Source of the DNA: a bacterium HR41
Lineage (GTDB): Bacteria; Actinomycetota; Thermoleophilia; Solirubrobacterales; Thermoleophilaceae
Length of the DNA: 26,672 bases
Direction: 5' to 3'
Assembly (NCBI GenBank): GCA_002898855.1
Contig: BEIR01000001.1
Location: 1 to 26,672, forward strand
Shown: in pieces, positions 1 to 7,168 of the stretch
Layout: each line of letters opens with the position of its first letter
How positions within the stretch are numbered: the first letter of the stretch is position 1
Made by a program: the position numbers and the translations under genes
The notes under the pieces: model-generated
The model's database searches: none
What the model saw: the letters and a program-made list of their open reading frames with translations, nothing else
Told to the model about the DNA's origin: nothing

Positions 1-281
1 GCGCGCCTGGACCTTGTTCGCCGCTGCGCGCCGCGCGCGACCCGCTCCGCTGCTCGAGATTTTCGGCCTCACACGCGACCGCGCTGCGCGCTGGCTCGAT
101 CGGCGCCTACTTCTCGGACCGCCATCCCGAGCTTGTCGACGAGGTGATCGCCGAGAGCAACGAGATCGAGCGGGTGGGTTTAAGCGAGTACGCGCGCCGC
201 GAGGGGCTGCCCGTCGAACAGTGTTTCGAAACGCTGCTCACCGGGCTTGCGCTGCGCTACTACAACGCGGTGGCAGGGTGA
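1..281 (+). CDS. C-terminal part of an unidentified protein (5' end outside window)
   Basis: The frame ending at the TGA at 279-281 reads as convincing protein over about its last 60 codons. It has an acidic helical stretch (ELVDEVIAESNEIERVGLSE) followed by a tail ending LALRYYNAVAG. The first ~110 bases in this frame are rich in Arg, Ser, Pro and Ala and look much less protein-like, so either the upstream part is poorly conserved or the frame changes there. I do not recognise the family and assign no function. No start codon is needed because the gene enters from the left edge. It ends 80 bases before the tRNA gene. Confidence 0.45.
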   Translation, partial: APGPCSPLRAARDPLRCSRFSASHATALRAGSIGAYFSDRHPELVDEVIAESNEIERVGLSEYARREGLPVEQCFETLLTGLALRYYNAVAG

Positions 282-361
282 ACGAGATCGACGGTCGGAT
301 CGACAGCGCAGGTAGTGGGGGGCGAGCGGGTGGTGGTGGCCGCGCGGTAGGCTTTCTCCGA

Positions 362-435
362 CGGGCTGTGGCGCAGCCTGGTAGCGCGCTCCGTTCGGGT
401 CGGAGAGGTCGCCGGTTCAAATCCGGCCAGCCCGA
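362..435 (+). tRNA. tRNA-Pro (anticodon CGG)
   Basis: The cloverleaf can be folded by hand. The acceptor stem CGGGCTG (362-368) pairs perfectly with CAGCCCG (428-434), with discriminator A435. The D arm has a GCGC/GCGC stem and the GG of the D loop. The anticodon stem CTCCG/CGGAG closes the loop TTCGGGT, giving anticodon CGG at 396-398, which reads proline codon CCG. The T arm GCCGG-TTCAAAT-CCGGC is canonical. The 3' CCA is not encoded. Confidence 0.95.
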
Positions 436-451
436 TCGCCGTTCCGCGGCG

Positions 452-1636
452 GTGCCGGTGCTCGCGCTCGCCGCGCTGCTAGTCGTCGCGGCTATCCCCT
501 GGTCGGCGTGTGCTTCGGCTCCGAAACCCGGCGGGCCGGCAGTAATCGCCGCCCAAACGTTGCGTCTGGTGGCGGTCGGGCGGTTCGCCGCGCCGACCTA
601 CGTCACCGCTCCGCCAGGAGACAACGCGCGCGTGTTCGTCACCGAGCGCGCAGGCACGGTGCGGATCGTCAAGCGCGGGCGCAAGCTCCCCCGCGTGTTC
701 CTCGACATCCGCAACCGCGTCTCGACCGAGGGCGAGGGCGGGCTCCTCTCGCTTGCCTTCGCCCCCGACTACCGCCGCTCGCGGCGCTTCTACGTCTACT
801 ACACGGATCGTCGCGGCTACATCACGATCGACCAGTTCCAGAGCGATCCCCGCGACCCCGACCGGGCGCTTGCAGGCTCGCGCCGCACGGTGATCGTCCA
901 GCCGCACTTTCGCGCTAACCACAAGGGTGGGCAGATCGTGTTCGGCCCCGACGGTTACTTGTGGACTGCGTTCGGCGACGGCGGCGGTGGCGGCGACCCC
1001 GATGACAACGCCCAGAACCTCGGCACCCTGCTCGGCAAGTTGCTGCGCATCAGGCCGCGGTCACAGGGCGGGTACACGGTGCCGCGCAGCAACCCGTTCG
1101 TGGGCCGCACGGGCCGCGACGAGATCTACGCCTACGGGTTGCGCAACCCGTACCGCTTCTCGTTCGACCGTCTGCGCGGTCACTTGCTGATCCCGGACGT
1201 CGGACAGGACGCTGCCGAGGAGCTGAACATCCTCCGCTCGCCCGGGGGCCGGCGTCCGCCGCGCGGCGGCGTCAACTTCGGTTGGCCGGTCTTCGAGGGG
1301 TTGTTGCGCTACCGCACGAACGAGAGCTTGCGCGGCCCCGGGCGGTACGTCCGACCGGTAGTGCAAGAGCTCCACTCGCGGCTGCCGGTGTGCTCGATCA
1401 TCGGCGGGTACGTGATTCGTGATCCTGCCCTCGGGCGCTTCCGGGGTCGCTACGTCTACGGCGATCTGTGCGACTCGCGAATCCGGCTCGCCGCGCTTCC
1501 CCGCGGACGCCGGCCGAGCGTGCGCTATACGGGGCTGCGGGTGCCGAGCCTCGTCTCGTTCGGCGAGGACGCGCGCGGTCGAATCTATGTCGTCTCGCTC
1601 GAAGGCGGCGTGTGGCGGCTCGCGGCTGGTCGCTAG
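452..1636 (+). CDS. Secreted PQQ-dependent sugar dehydrogenase (soluble aldose dehydrogenase family)
   Basis: This protein belongs to the six-bladed beta-propeller family of soluble glucose/aldose dehydrogenases (YliI/Asd-like). These oxidise sugars outside the cytoplasm using PQQ and calcium. Family signatures run in order: GGLLSLAFAPDY, NHKGGQIVFGPDGYLWTAFGDGG (with the active-site His), YGLRNPYRFSFD, PDVGQDAAEELN, NFGWPVFEG and SIIGGYVIRDP. From GTG 452 the product is 394 residues, normal for the family, and begins with a hydrophobic run ending ACASA, a plausible Sec signal peptide with signal peptidase I cleavage. The frame is open much further upstream but runs through the tRNA gene, so the start must follow 435. 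GTG 452 lacks a clear Shine-Dalgarno and a charged n-region, so the exact start is uncertain. Substrate cannot be told. Confidence 0.85.
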   Translation: MPVLALAALLVVAAIPWSACASAPKPGGPAVIAAQTLRLVAVGRFAAPTYVTAPPGDNARVFVTERAGTVRIVKRGRKLPRVFLDIRNRVSTEGEGGLLSLAFAPDYRRSRRFYVYYTDRRGYITIDQFQSDPRDPDRALAGSRRTVIVQPHFRANHKGGQIVFGPDGYLWTAFGDGGGGGDPDDNAQNLGTLLGKLLRIRPRSQGGYTVPRSNPFVGRTGRDEIYAYGLRNPYRFSFDRLRGHLLIPDVGQDAAEELNILRSPGGRRPPRGGVNFGWPVFEGLLRYRTNESLRGPGRYVRPVVQELHSRLPVCSIIGGYVIRDPALGRFRGRYVYGDLCDSRIRLAALPRGRRPSVRYTGLRVPSLVSFGEDARGRIYVVSLEGGVWRLAAGR

Positions 1637-1753
1637 CGGAGTGACCTGCGCCAGAGCGAGCGGGCTGCGCGAGAGCGGGCGATCTCCACCGGTGTGCGCA
1701 GACAAGGCGGCGGCTCGGGTGAGAGCCGCTCGCCGGTTGTGCCGACGGGATCG

Positions 1754-2431
1754 CTAGGGAGCGAGGAGACGGCGGGCCATCGAGCGCAGCCGCTCGTCGG
1801 CCTCGTCGGGCCAGCGATCGGGGTCGGGATCCCACCAGGCGAAGGCGTCGTGCTCCTCGTCGGGCACCGGTTCGGCGTCGCTGGCGACGGTTGCGCTGCC
1901 CACGATCATCGCCATGCCACCGGGCAGGTCGAGGAGCGCGCGCACACGCAGCTCGATCGGCTCGAGCCGCCACTCCTCTGCAAGCTCGCGTGCGAGCGTG
2001 TGGGCCGGGTTCTCGCCGACCTCGACAGCGCCGCCGGCACCGAGCGCCCAGCGGCCCGCCCACGTCGCCAACCAGCTCGCGCGCCGACCGGCCAGCCAGC
2101 GACCGTCCTCGCTTCGCACCACGCACAAGGCGGTCAGTGAGCGGCAGCGATCGCCGTCGACGAGCCGCAGCGACCAGCGCGCCGGCTGCAGCTCGAGCTC
2201 GAGACGCTCCGGCGTCGCGCGGAAGCGCGCGAGACGCGCCGCCAGTCCGTCGTGGGTGGGCGAGCCGCGCGCAGCGAGCTCAGCAATAGCGCGATCGGCC
2301 GCGTGCTCGAGCTCGGGGGGAGGTGCGAAGGGCTCGTCGATCCAGCTCGCGCCGACCGCGGCTGGCAGCCAGCTGCCGTGCGCGAGCAGGACAGGTCCTT
2401 GCGGTTGTTCGCTCAGGCGAGGTTCACCCAC
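1754..2431 (-). CDS. NUDIX hydrolase domain protein
   Basis: The protein is 225 residues from GTG 2431. A NUDIX box is visible in the C-terminal two thirds: G, five residues, E, seven residues, then RELAEEWRL, with the surrounding strands (WLAGRRASWLATWAGRWALG) expected of the fold. These enzymes cleave nucleoside-diphosphate-linked compounds with Mg2+ bound by the REx2EE glutamates. The usual small-Gly pair after EE is replaced by Trp-Arg, a deviation from the consensus. The N-terminal ~80 residues are outside the domain and unrecognised. The chosen GTG lies inside the last codons of the upstream aldehyde dehydrogenase gene (19-base overlap), suggesting translational coupling. No good alternative start exists after the dehydrogenase stop. 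Substrate unknown. Confidence 0.75.
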   Translation of the reverse strand: MGEPRLSEQPQGPVLLAHGSWLPAAVGASWIDEPFAPPPELEHAADRAIAELAARGSPTHDGLAARLARFRATPERLELELQPARWSLRLVDGDRCRSLTALCVVRSEDGRWLAGRRASWLATWAGRWALGAGGAVEVGENPAHTLARELAEEWRLEPIELRVRALLDLPGGMAMIVGSATVASDAEPVPDEEHDAFAWWDPDPDRWPDEADERLRSMARRLLAP

Positions 2432-3909
2432 ACCGTCTTCGTCTCGAGATAGGCGTCGAGGCCTTCGCGCCCATGCTCCCGCCCTATCCCGGAAGCTTTG
2501 ATGCCACCGAACGGTGCCGACGGGTCGCTCGGCCCCCAGATGTTGACGTACACGTCGCCCGCCTCGAGCAGGGCAGCCATGCGGTGCGCACTCGCCACGT
2601 CGCGCGTCCACACCCCGGCGGCGAGACCGTACTCCGTCGCGTTGGCGCGCCGCGCCACCTCCTCGAGATCCTCGTACGGCAGCGCGACCAGCACCGGGCC
2701 GAAGATCTCCTCGCGCGCGATCGTGATGTCGTCGCGCGTGCTGACGAACAGTGTCGGGTTGACGTAGTAGCCGCCCTCCACTGGTTTCTCCCCGTCGCCT
2801 CCCGCGACGAGCTCGGCACCTTCGGCGAGGCCGCGTTCGATGTAGCCGCGCACGCGCTGCTCTTGCTCGCGCGAGACGAGCGGACCGATCTGCGTTTGCG
2901 GGTCGAGGCCCGGCCCGACCTTGGCGGCCCGTGCCTGCTCGGCAAGGCGCGAGACGACATCGTCGAAGTGCTGTTTGGGCACGAACAGGCGCGAACCGGC
3001 CGTGCACACCTGACCGGTGTTGTAGTAGATCGCCTGAAACGATCCCTTGACCGCGCGGTCGAGATCGGCGTCGGGCAGGATCACGTTTGGGGATTTGCCG
3101 CCGAGCTCGAGCGTCACGCGCTTTAGATCGCGTCCCGCCTTGGCGCCGATCTCGCGGCCGACGGCAGTCGATCCGGTGAAGGCGATCTTGGCGACGAGCG
3201 GATGCTCGACGAGCGCCGCGCCGGTCTCGCCCGGTCCGGTGACGATGTTGACGACACCGGCCGGGACACCCGCCTCGAGACAGAGCTCACCGAGCCGCAG
3301 GGCCGACAGCGGCGTTTGCTCGGCCGGCTTGAGCACGACCGTGCAGCCTGCCGCCAGCGCCGGGGCGATCTTCCACGCCGCCATCAACAGCGGGAAGTTC
3401 CAGGGAATGATCTGGCCGCAAACACCGACCGGCTCGCGACGCGTGTAGACGTGCATGTTGGGTATCGAGACCGGCAGCGTCGCCCCCTCGATCTTCGTCG
3501 GCCAGCCTGCGAAGTAGCGGAAGTGCTGGGCGGCGAGGCGTACGTCGACGCGGCGGGCGAGCGTCACCGGCTTGCCGCAGTCGAGGGCTTCTAGCTCGGC
3601 GAGCTCGTCGCCGTGCTCGTCGATCAGTTCGGCGACACGGGCGAGGATTCGCTCGCGCTGTGCCGGCGGCAGGCCGTGCCAGCGCTTCTCCTCGAAGGCG
3701 CGGCGGGCGGCGCGAACGGCGCGGTCGACGTCCTCGCGCCCCGCGAAGGCGACCTGCGCGATCGTTTCGCCGGTCGAGGGATCGGGGTTGTCGAAGCGGC
3801 GACCGTCGACGGGTTCGACCCACTCGCCGTCGATCAACAGCTGTTTCGGCGCAGCGAGGAAGCGGCGGACTCCCTCGGAAAGCTCGTAGGCCGGTGCTTG
3901 CGTCGACAT
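2413..3909 (-). CDS. NAD(P)-dependent aldehyde dehydrogenase
   Basis: A full-length ALDH-superfamily enzyme of 498 residues, oxidising an aldehyde to the carboxylic acid in the cytoplasm. Visible signatures: PWNFP around 169-173 (transition-state Asn), VVLKPAEQTP (cofactor-binding Lys194), the FTGSTAVG nucleotide loop, general base Glu268 in TLELGGKSPN, nucleophile Cys302 in GQVCTAGSR, and EIFGPV. Glu268 and Cys302 fall at canonical numbering. A strong Shine-Dalgarno (GGGAGG) sits about 7 bases before ATG 3909. It follows the zinc alcohol dehydrogenase gene by only 13 bases on the same strand, so the pair probably converts an alcohol through its aldehyde to the acid. The sequence resembles the betaine/phenylacetaldehyde-type ALDH group, but the substrate cannot be assigned. 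Confidence 0.93.
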   Translation of the reverse strand: MSTQAPAYELSEGVRRFLAAPKQLLIDGEWVEPVDGRRFDNPDPSTGETIAQVAFAGREDVDRAVRAARRAFEEKRWHGLPPAQRERILARVAELIDEHGDELAELEALDCGKPVTLARRVDVRLAAQHFRYFAGWPTKIEGATLPVSIPNMHVYTRREPVGVCGQIIPWNFPLLMAAWKIAPALAAGCTVVLKPAEQTPLSALRLGELCLEAGVPAGVVNIVTGPGETGAALVEHPLVAKIAFTGSTAVGREIGAKAGRDLKRVTLELGGKSPNVILPDADLDRAVKGSFQAIYYNTGQVCTAGSRLFVPKQHFDDVVSRLAEQARAAKVGPGLDPQTQIGPLVSREQEQRVRGYIERGLAEGAELVAGGDGEKPVEGGYYVNPTLFVSTRDDITIAREEIFGPVLVALPYEDLEEVARRANATEYGLAAGVWTRDVASAHRMAALLEAGDVYVNIWGPSDPSAPFGGIKASGIGREHGREGLDAYLETKTVWVNLA

Positions 3910-3922
3910 GCGGAAGCCTCCC

Positions 3923-4957
3923 TCACGGTTTGAGAACGACCTTGAGCGCCTCGCGCCGATCGTAGATCGCGTAGCCCTCGGGCGCTTCGTTCAGCGACAG
4001 GTGGTGCGTTACGAGCGGGCGCGGGTCGAGACGGCCGCTCTCGAGTAGGGCGATGACCCGGTCGAGATGTCCGACCACGTTGGCGAAGCCGGTGCGCAGC
4101 GACAGTGCCTTGATCCACACAAGCCCCATGTGCACCTGTACCCGCTCGGCGTAGACGCCTATGCCCGATACGCGCCCCGCCTTGCGTGCGAGCCGGATCG
4201 CGAGATCGAGAGCCTCGGGATGACCGACCGCCTCGACCACGACGTCAGCGCCACGCCCGCCGGTGGCGGCGCGCACCGGTTCGCGCGGATCCTCTTTCTC
4301 GAGATCGATCGCGCGGGCGCCGAAGCGCTCGGCGAGGGCCAGGCGCTCGGGCACGCGATCTACAGCGAAAACATGCGCAGCACCGCAAACCTTGGCTGCC
4401 TGCACAGCGCACAGGCCGACCGGACCGAGACCGATCACGCACACCGTTTCGCCCGGTACGAGGTTCGCGTCGACGATCGCGTGGTAGCCGGTGCCCATCA
4501 CGTCGCCAGCGAACAGCGCGACCTCGTCGGGCATCCCCGCGGGAACGCGGCGGAGGGTGAGGTTGGCGTGGGGAACGAGCACCAGCTCGGCCTGGGCACC
4601 TTGCAGGTCGCCGAGCGTCTTGCCGTGCCCGAAGACGCGGCCGTGGTCGCACTTGTGGTAGTCGCCGTGACGGCAGAAGAAGCAGCGCCCGCACGCCGTG
4701 CAGAAACAACCGAGCACACGATCGCCGACCGCGACCTCGCTAACCGCCGAGCCGGCCTCGACGACGGTGCCGACGAACTCGTGACCGAGCGTGAAACCGC
4801 GCTCCATCTTCACGCGGCCGTGGTAGATGTGGAGATCCGAGCCGCAGATGCCGCTCGTCTCGACGCGGACGATCGCCTCCTCGGGGGAGGTCAAGCGCGG
4901 TTCCGGCCGCTCCTCGACACGCACCTCCCCTGGTGCCTGAAAAGTGACTGCGCGCAC
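3923..4957 (-). CDS. Zinc-dependent alcohol dehydrogenase (MDR family)
   Basis: A 344-residue medium-chain dehydrogenase/reductase that oxidises an alcohol with NAD(P). Catalytic zinc ligands are visible: Cys38 (GICGSD), His59-Glu60 (LGHE) and Asp152 region (AGDVMGTGYHA). The structural zinc loop carries Cys89, Cys92, Cys95 and Cys103. The Rossmann loop GLGPVG lies at 176-181 and is followed by the beta-strand acidic residue in FAVDR. The start is GTG 4957; no ATG nearby fits. It heads a minus-strand cluster: alcohol dehydrogenase, 13-base gap, aldehyde dehydrogenase, overlapping NUDIX gene. The likely role is the first step of alcohol-to-acid oxidation. Whether the alcohol is aliphatic, polyol or another type is not visible. 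Confidence 0.92.
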   Translation of the reverse strand: MRAVTFQAPGEVRVEERPEPRLTSPEEAIVRVETSGICGSDLHIYHGRVKMERGFTLGHEFVGTVVEAGSAVSEVAVGDRVLGCFCTACGRCFFCRHGDYHKCDHGRVFGHGKTLGDLQGAQAELVLVPHANLTLRRVPAGMPDEVALFAGDVMGTGYHAIVDANLVPGETVCVIGLGPVGLCAVQAAKVCGAAHVFAVDRVPERLALAERFGARAIDLEKEDPREPVRAATGGRGADVVVEAVGHPEALDLAIRLARKAGRVSGIGVYAERVQVHMGLVWIKALSLRTGFANVVGHLDRVIALLESGRLDPRPLVTHHLSLNEAPEGYAIYDRREALKVVLKP

Positions 4958-5039
4958 GGGCGCTGAACCTACCGCAACGCCGCGGCGAGGGTGTGGCGGC
5001 CGACCTGTCTCCGTTCACCAATCGCCTGAGCGCGACGGG

Positions 5040-6095
5040 TCACACCAGCGGAGTGCCAGCGGCACGGGCGGCCGCGATAGTTGCGCGGAGTGTGCGTAGC
5101 GCCGTGTGGCGCGGTTTCCAACCGAGCAGTTTCTGGGCGCGCTCCGTCCGCATCAGTACAGGGCGGCGCAACGCGTGAACCCAGGCAAGCTCGGCGGGGG
5201 CTCCGGGGAGGCGGCGCAGGGCCTCGCCGCCCGCGATCAGCGCCGCGCGAGGCACCGGAACGGCGTGCCAACCAAGCTCGTGGGCGAGCCTTGTGATCGT
5301 GAGCGTGCCCGGTGCAGCAAGGTTGTACGGGCCCGGCTCGCCACGTCCCAACACTGCCGCGACGAAGGCTTGAGCGACGTCGTCTTCGTGGACGAGCTGG
5401 AAGGGAACCCCGGGATCGGGCAGCACTGGTCGCAGCAGCGGGGCGGAGCGCGCGAGACGCACGAGCGGCCCCGGTAGCGAGCGCGCTGCGCGAACGTAGG
5501 GCAGCTCCTCGATCAACGTTCGCGCTCTTGGCCCGGCGATGATGCAGGGACGCAGGACCCACGCCTGGGTGCGCGCGCCGGCGGTTTCAAGCAGGGCGTT
5601 GAGCGCGCGTTCGACCGCGGCCTTTTGCGCGGAATAGGGATGCTCGGGGGAGCCGAGCGCCGGCTGCTTTTCGTCGATCCGAGCTGGCAGTTCAGGGCGG
5701 AAGCCGTAGGCGGCGACACTGGATGCGTAAACGATCCGGCGCACGCCCGCTTCGATCGCCTCCTCGAAGACCGTGCGCGACCCACCGACGTTGATCTCAC
5801 AGGTTGCGTCGGATGCGGACAGAACAGCGAATGCCAGGTGCACGACGACGTCGGCGCCACGTACGAGTTCGCGTACCGCGTCGCGGTCGGCGACGTCGCC
5901 CTGCAAGTACTCGAAGCGCTGCCAACCCGCGCTCTTGGGATCGAAGGGGCGGCGGGCCATTCCGACGACCCGGGCGATCCGCCGGCTGCGCAGAAGCGCC
6001 GGTACGAGCGCGCGGCCAAGGTCGCCGGTTGGGCCGGTTACGGCGACCGCTAGCTGGGCGTTTTGTGGACGGCGCTTGACGGTGTCGGTTGCCAT
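5040..6095 (-). CDS. NAD(P)-dependent epimerase/dehydratase family protein (extended SDR)
   Basis: A 351-residue extended short-chain dehydrogenase. The N-terminal Rossmann motif VTGPTGDLG (19-27) binds the dinucleotide. The Asp of GDVADRDAV, the HLAFA strand, the catalytic Ser region YASSVAAYG (123-131) and Tyr154/Lys158 in YSAQK are all present, so the active site looks intact. The C-terminal half (PFQLVHEDDVAQAF, PYNLAAPG) matches the substrate-binding part of sugar-nucleotide epimerases and sterol/flavonoid reductase-like SDRs. It starts at ATG 6095 without an obvious Shine-Dalgarno, is separated from the alcohol dehydrogenase by 82 bases and could be transcribed alone. Substrate unknown. 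Confidence 0.88.
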   Translation of the reverse strand: MATDTVKRRPQNAQLAVAVTGPTGDLGRALVPALLRSRRIARVVGMARRPFDPKSAGWQRFEYLQGDVADRDAVRELVRGADVVVHLAFAVLSASDATCEINVGGSRTVFEEAIEAGVRRIVYASSVAAYGFRPELPARIDEKQPALGSPEHPYSAQKAAVERALNALLETAGARTQAWVLRPCIIAGPRARTLIEELPYVRAARSLPGPLVRLARSAPLLRPVLPDPGVPFQLVHEDDVAQAFVAAVLGRGEPGPYNLAAPGTLTITRLAHELGWHAVPVPRAALIAGGEALRRLPGAPAELAWVHALRRPVLMRTERAQKLLGWKPRHTALRTLRATIAAARAAGTPLV

Positions 6096-6191
6096 GGCTG
6101 CGTTGGCCGGCGTTGGCGCTAAGTCGGACCGCTAGCGTGCGGTGAGGTGTCGCACGAGTGCGTCGCTGTTCGCGCTCGTGACGCTTGCTGA

Positions 6192-6214
6192 CGAGCAGAG
6201 GGGGCGTCTGCTCG
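6192..6214 (-). terminator. Hairpin downstream of the NUDIX gene, possible terminator
   Basis: CGAGCAGA (6192-6199) pairs perfectly with TCTGCTCG (6207-6214) around a 7-base loop, in the 165-base gap between two minus-strand genes. There is no U-tract on either side, so intrinsic termination is doubtful. It could instead be an mRNA-stabilising hairpin. Confidence 0.3.
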
Positions 6215-6260
6215 ACCGGCAGCGTAGCGCGCTGCGAGCGTGTGTGCCCTCCGGCGTCGG

Positions 6261-6872
6261 CTAATAGCCCGGTTCGCCGGGAAGCACGACACGCGGCCCC
6301 TCAGTGTCGATGATCACGCGCGGCTCCACCGGTTCGACGCGCGCCGAGCGCGCGTAGGACATCAGCGCATCGGTCGAGTCGAACTGCGCCAACAGCTCGA
6401 GGTGTTTGACGGTCGGAAACACGAGCTCGAGCTTGCCTGCGCGCCACTCGGCGAGTGCGGCGGGAGGCGTGATCCAGCGCACGGCTACGCACTCTTCGCC
6501 GTCGGGGCAGGGGCGACAGCCCGGCGGTGCAGGGGTGACGAAAAAGTGCGTGTCGAAACGCACCTTGACTTCGCGGGGTGTCACCCAGCGCGAGAACTCG
6601 GCGAGCTCGGCCCCCTCGCCTAGTTCGATACCCGCTTCTTCGCGCAGCTCGCGGATCGCGGTGCGGGCAGGGGTTTCGCCGCGATCGACGGCCCCGCCGG
6701 GGAACACCCAAACGCCACCCATGAAGCGCTGGTCGGGATGGCGGCGGACGAGCAAAACCTCGACCCCGTCGGCGGCGTCTCGTGCCACTACGACTGTCGC
6801 AGCCGGCCGCGGCTTAGCGACAGGTGCATCGCCGCGCAACTCCTCCCCCGGTGGCGGCCTGTCCAACCGCAC
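6261..6872 (-). CDS. NUDIX hydrolase
   Basis: A 203-residue NUDIX-family pyrophosphohydrolase. The complete NUDIX box runs over residues 60-82: G, five residues, E, seven residues, then RELREEAGI, preceded by WVFPGGAVD. The N-terminal strand ATVVVARD...[10 protein letters not shown] is typical of the fold. The larger size and the [11 protein letters not shown] segment recall the NUDT19/CoA-diphosphatase-like subgroup, but the defining CoA motif is not clear, so I assign only the fold and general chemistry. It starts at GTG 6872 and is divergent from the rubredoxin gene with a 59-base shared upstream region. Two proline-rich residue clusters near the start make the exact N-terminus uncertain. 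Confidence 0.88.
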   Translation of the reverse strand: MRLDRPPPGEELRGDAPVAKPRPAATVVVARDAADGVEVLLVRRHPDQRFMGGVWVFPGGAVDRGETPARTAIRELREEAGIELGEGAELAEFSRWVTPREVKVRFDTHFFVTPAPPGCRPCPDGEECVAVRWITPPAALAEWRAGKLELVFPTVKHLELLAQFDSTDALMSYARSARVEPVEPRVIIDTEGPRVVLPGEPGY

Positions 6873-6898
6873 GTTACGAGAGTACCGCGTTCGTCACT

Positions 6899-6918
6899 TT
6901 TCCCTGTATTTCCCTGTA
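6899..6918 (+). repeat. Tandem 10-bp direct repeat upstream of rubredoxin
   Basis: TTTCCCTGTA occurs twice back to back (6899-6908 and 6909-6918) in the 59-base space between the divergent NUDIX and rubredoxin starts. The 10-bp period is one helical turn and the stretch is the most AT-rich of the neighbourhood. A regulator-binding or promoter role is possible but unproven. Confidence 0.6.
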
Positions 6919-6931
6919 CTCTCCCCGAGCC

Positions 6932-7120
6932 GTGGGAGACGCCGACACGAAAACGCTGCAAAAGTGGATCTGCACCTCGTGCGGGTACATCTACGACCCA
7001 GCCGAGGGTGATCCGGACGGGGGTATTCCACCGGGAACGCCGTTCGAGGAGATTCCCGACGACTGGTTCTGTCCGGTCTGCGGGGCGCGCAAGCGCGACT
7101 TCGAGCCGCTCGAAGAGTAA
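6932..7120 (+). CDS. Rubredoxin
   Basis: A 62-residue rubredoxin, a small cytoplasmic one-electron carrier with a single Fe(Cys)4 centre. The ligands are Cys14 and Cys17 ([12 protein letters not shown]) and Cys47 and Cys50 (WFCPVCGA), with the conserved aromatic core and the [20 protein letters not shown] connector. The frame is open upstream, but the domain fits tightly from GTG 6932. It stands alone between a divergent NUDIX gene and a convergent bioA. No alkane hydroxylase, rubredoxin reductase or rubrerythrin lies next to it, so its partner is unknown. In actinobacteria rubredoxins often serve alkane monooxygenases or oxygen-stress enzymes; neither can be chosen here. Confidence 0.95.
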   Translation: MGDADTKTLQKWICTSCGYIYDPAEGDPDGGIPPGTPFEEIPDDWFCPVCGARKRDFEPLEE

Positions 7121-7168
7121 GCGCCAGAAGTCGGCGCCTTTCGCGCAAGGGCTCCGCGCGGGTGGGCG

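Noticed and set aside
14..451. Long upstream extension of the sugar dehydrogenase frame
   Set aside because: It runs through the tRNA-Pro gene and the end of another protein in a different frame, and reads as Arg/Gly/Ala-rich non-protein sequence.
1710..1729. GCGGCTC/GAGCCGC hairpin between the sugar dehydrogenase and NUDIX genes as a bidirectional terminator
   Set aside because: The stem is real but has no U-tract on either strand.
2432..3007. N-terminal extension of the first NUDIX protein
   Set aside because: This part lies out of frame inside the well-supported aldehyde dehydrogenase gene on the same strand.
6932..7120. Rubredoxin plus alcohol/aldehyde dehydrogenases as an alkane-oxidation cluster
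   Set aside because: No AlkB, CYP153 or rubredoxin reductase is present and the genes are not in one transcription unit.
7121..7137. GCGCC/GGCGC hairpin after rubredoxin as a terminator
   Set aside because: The stem is only 5 bp and followed by CTTTCG, too weak to support.
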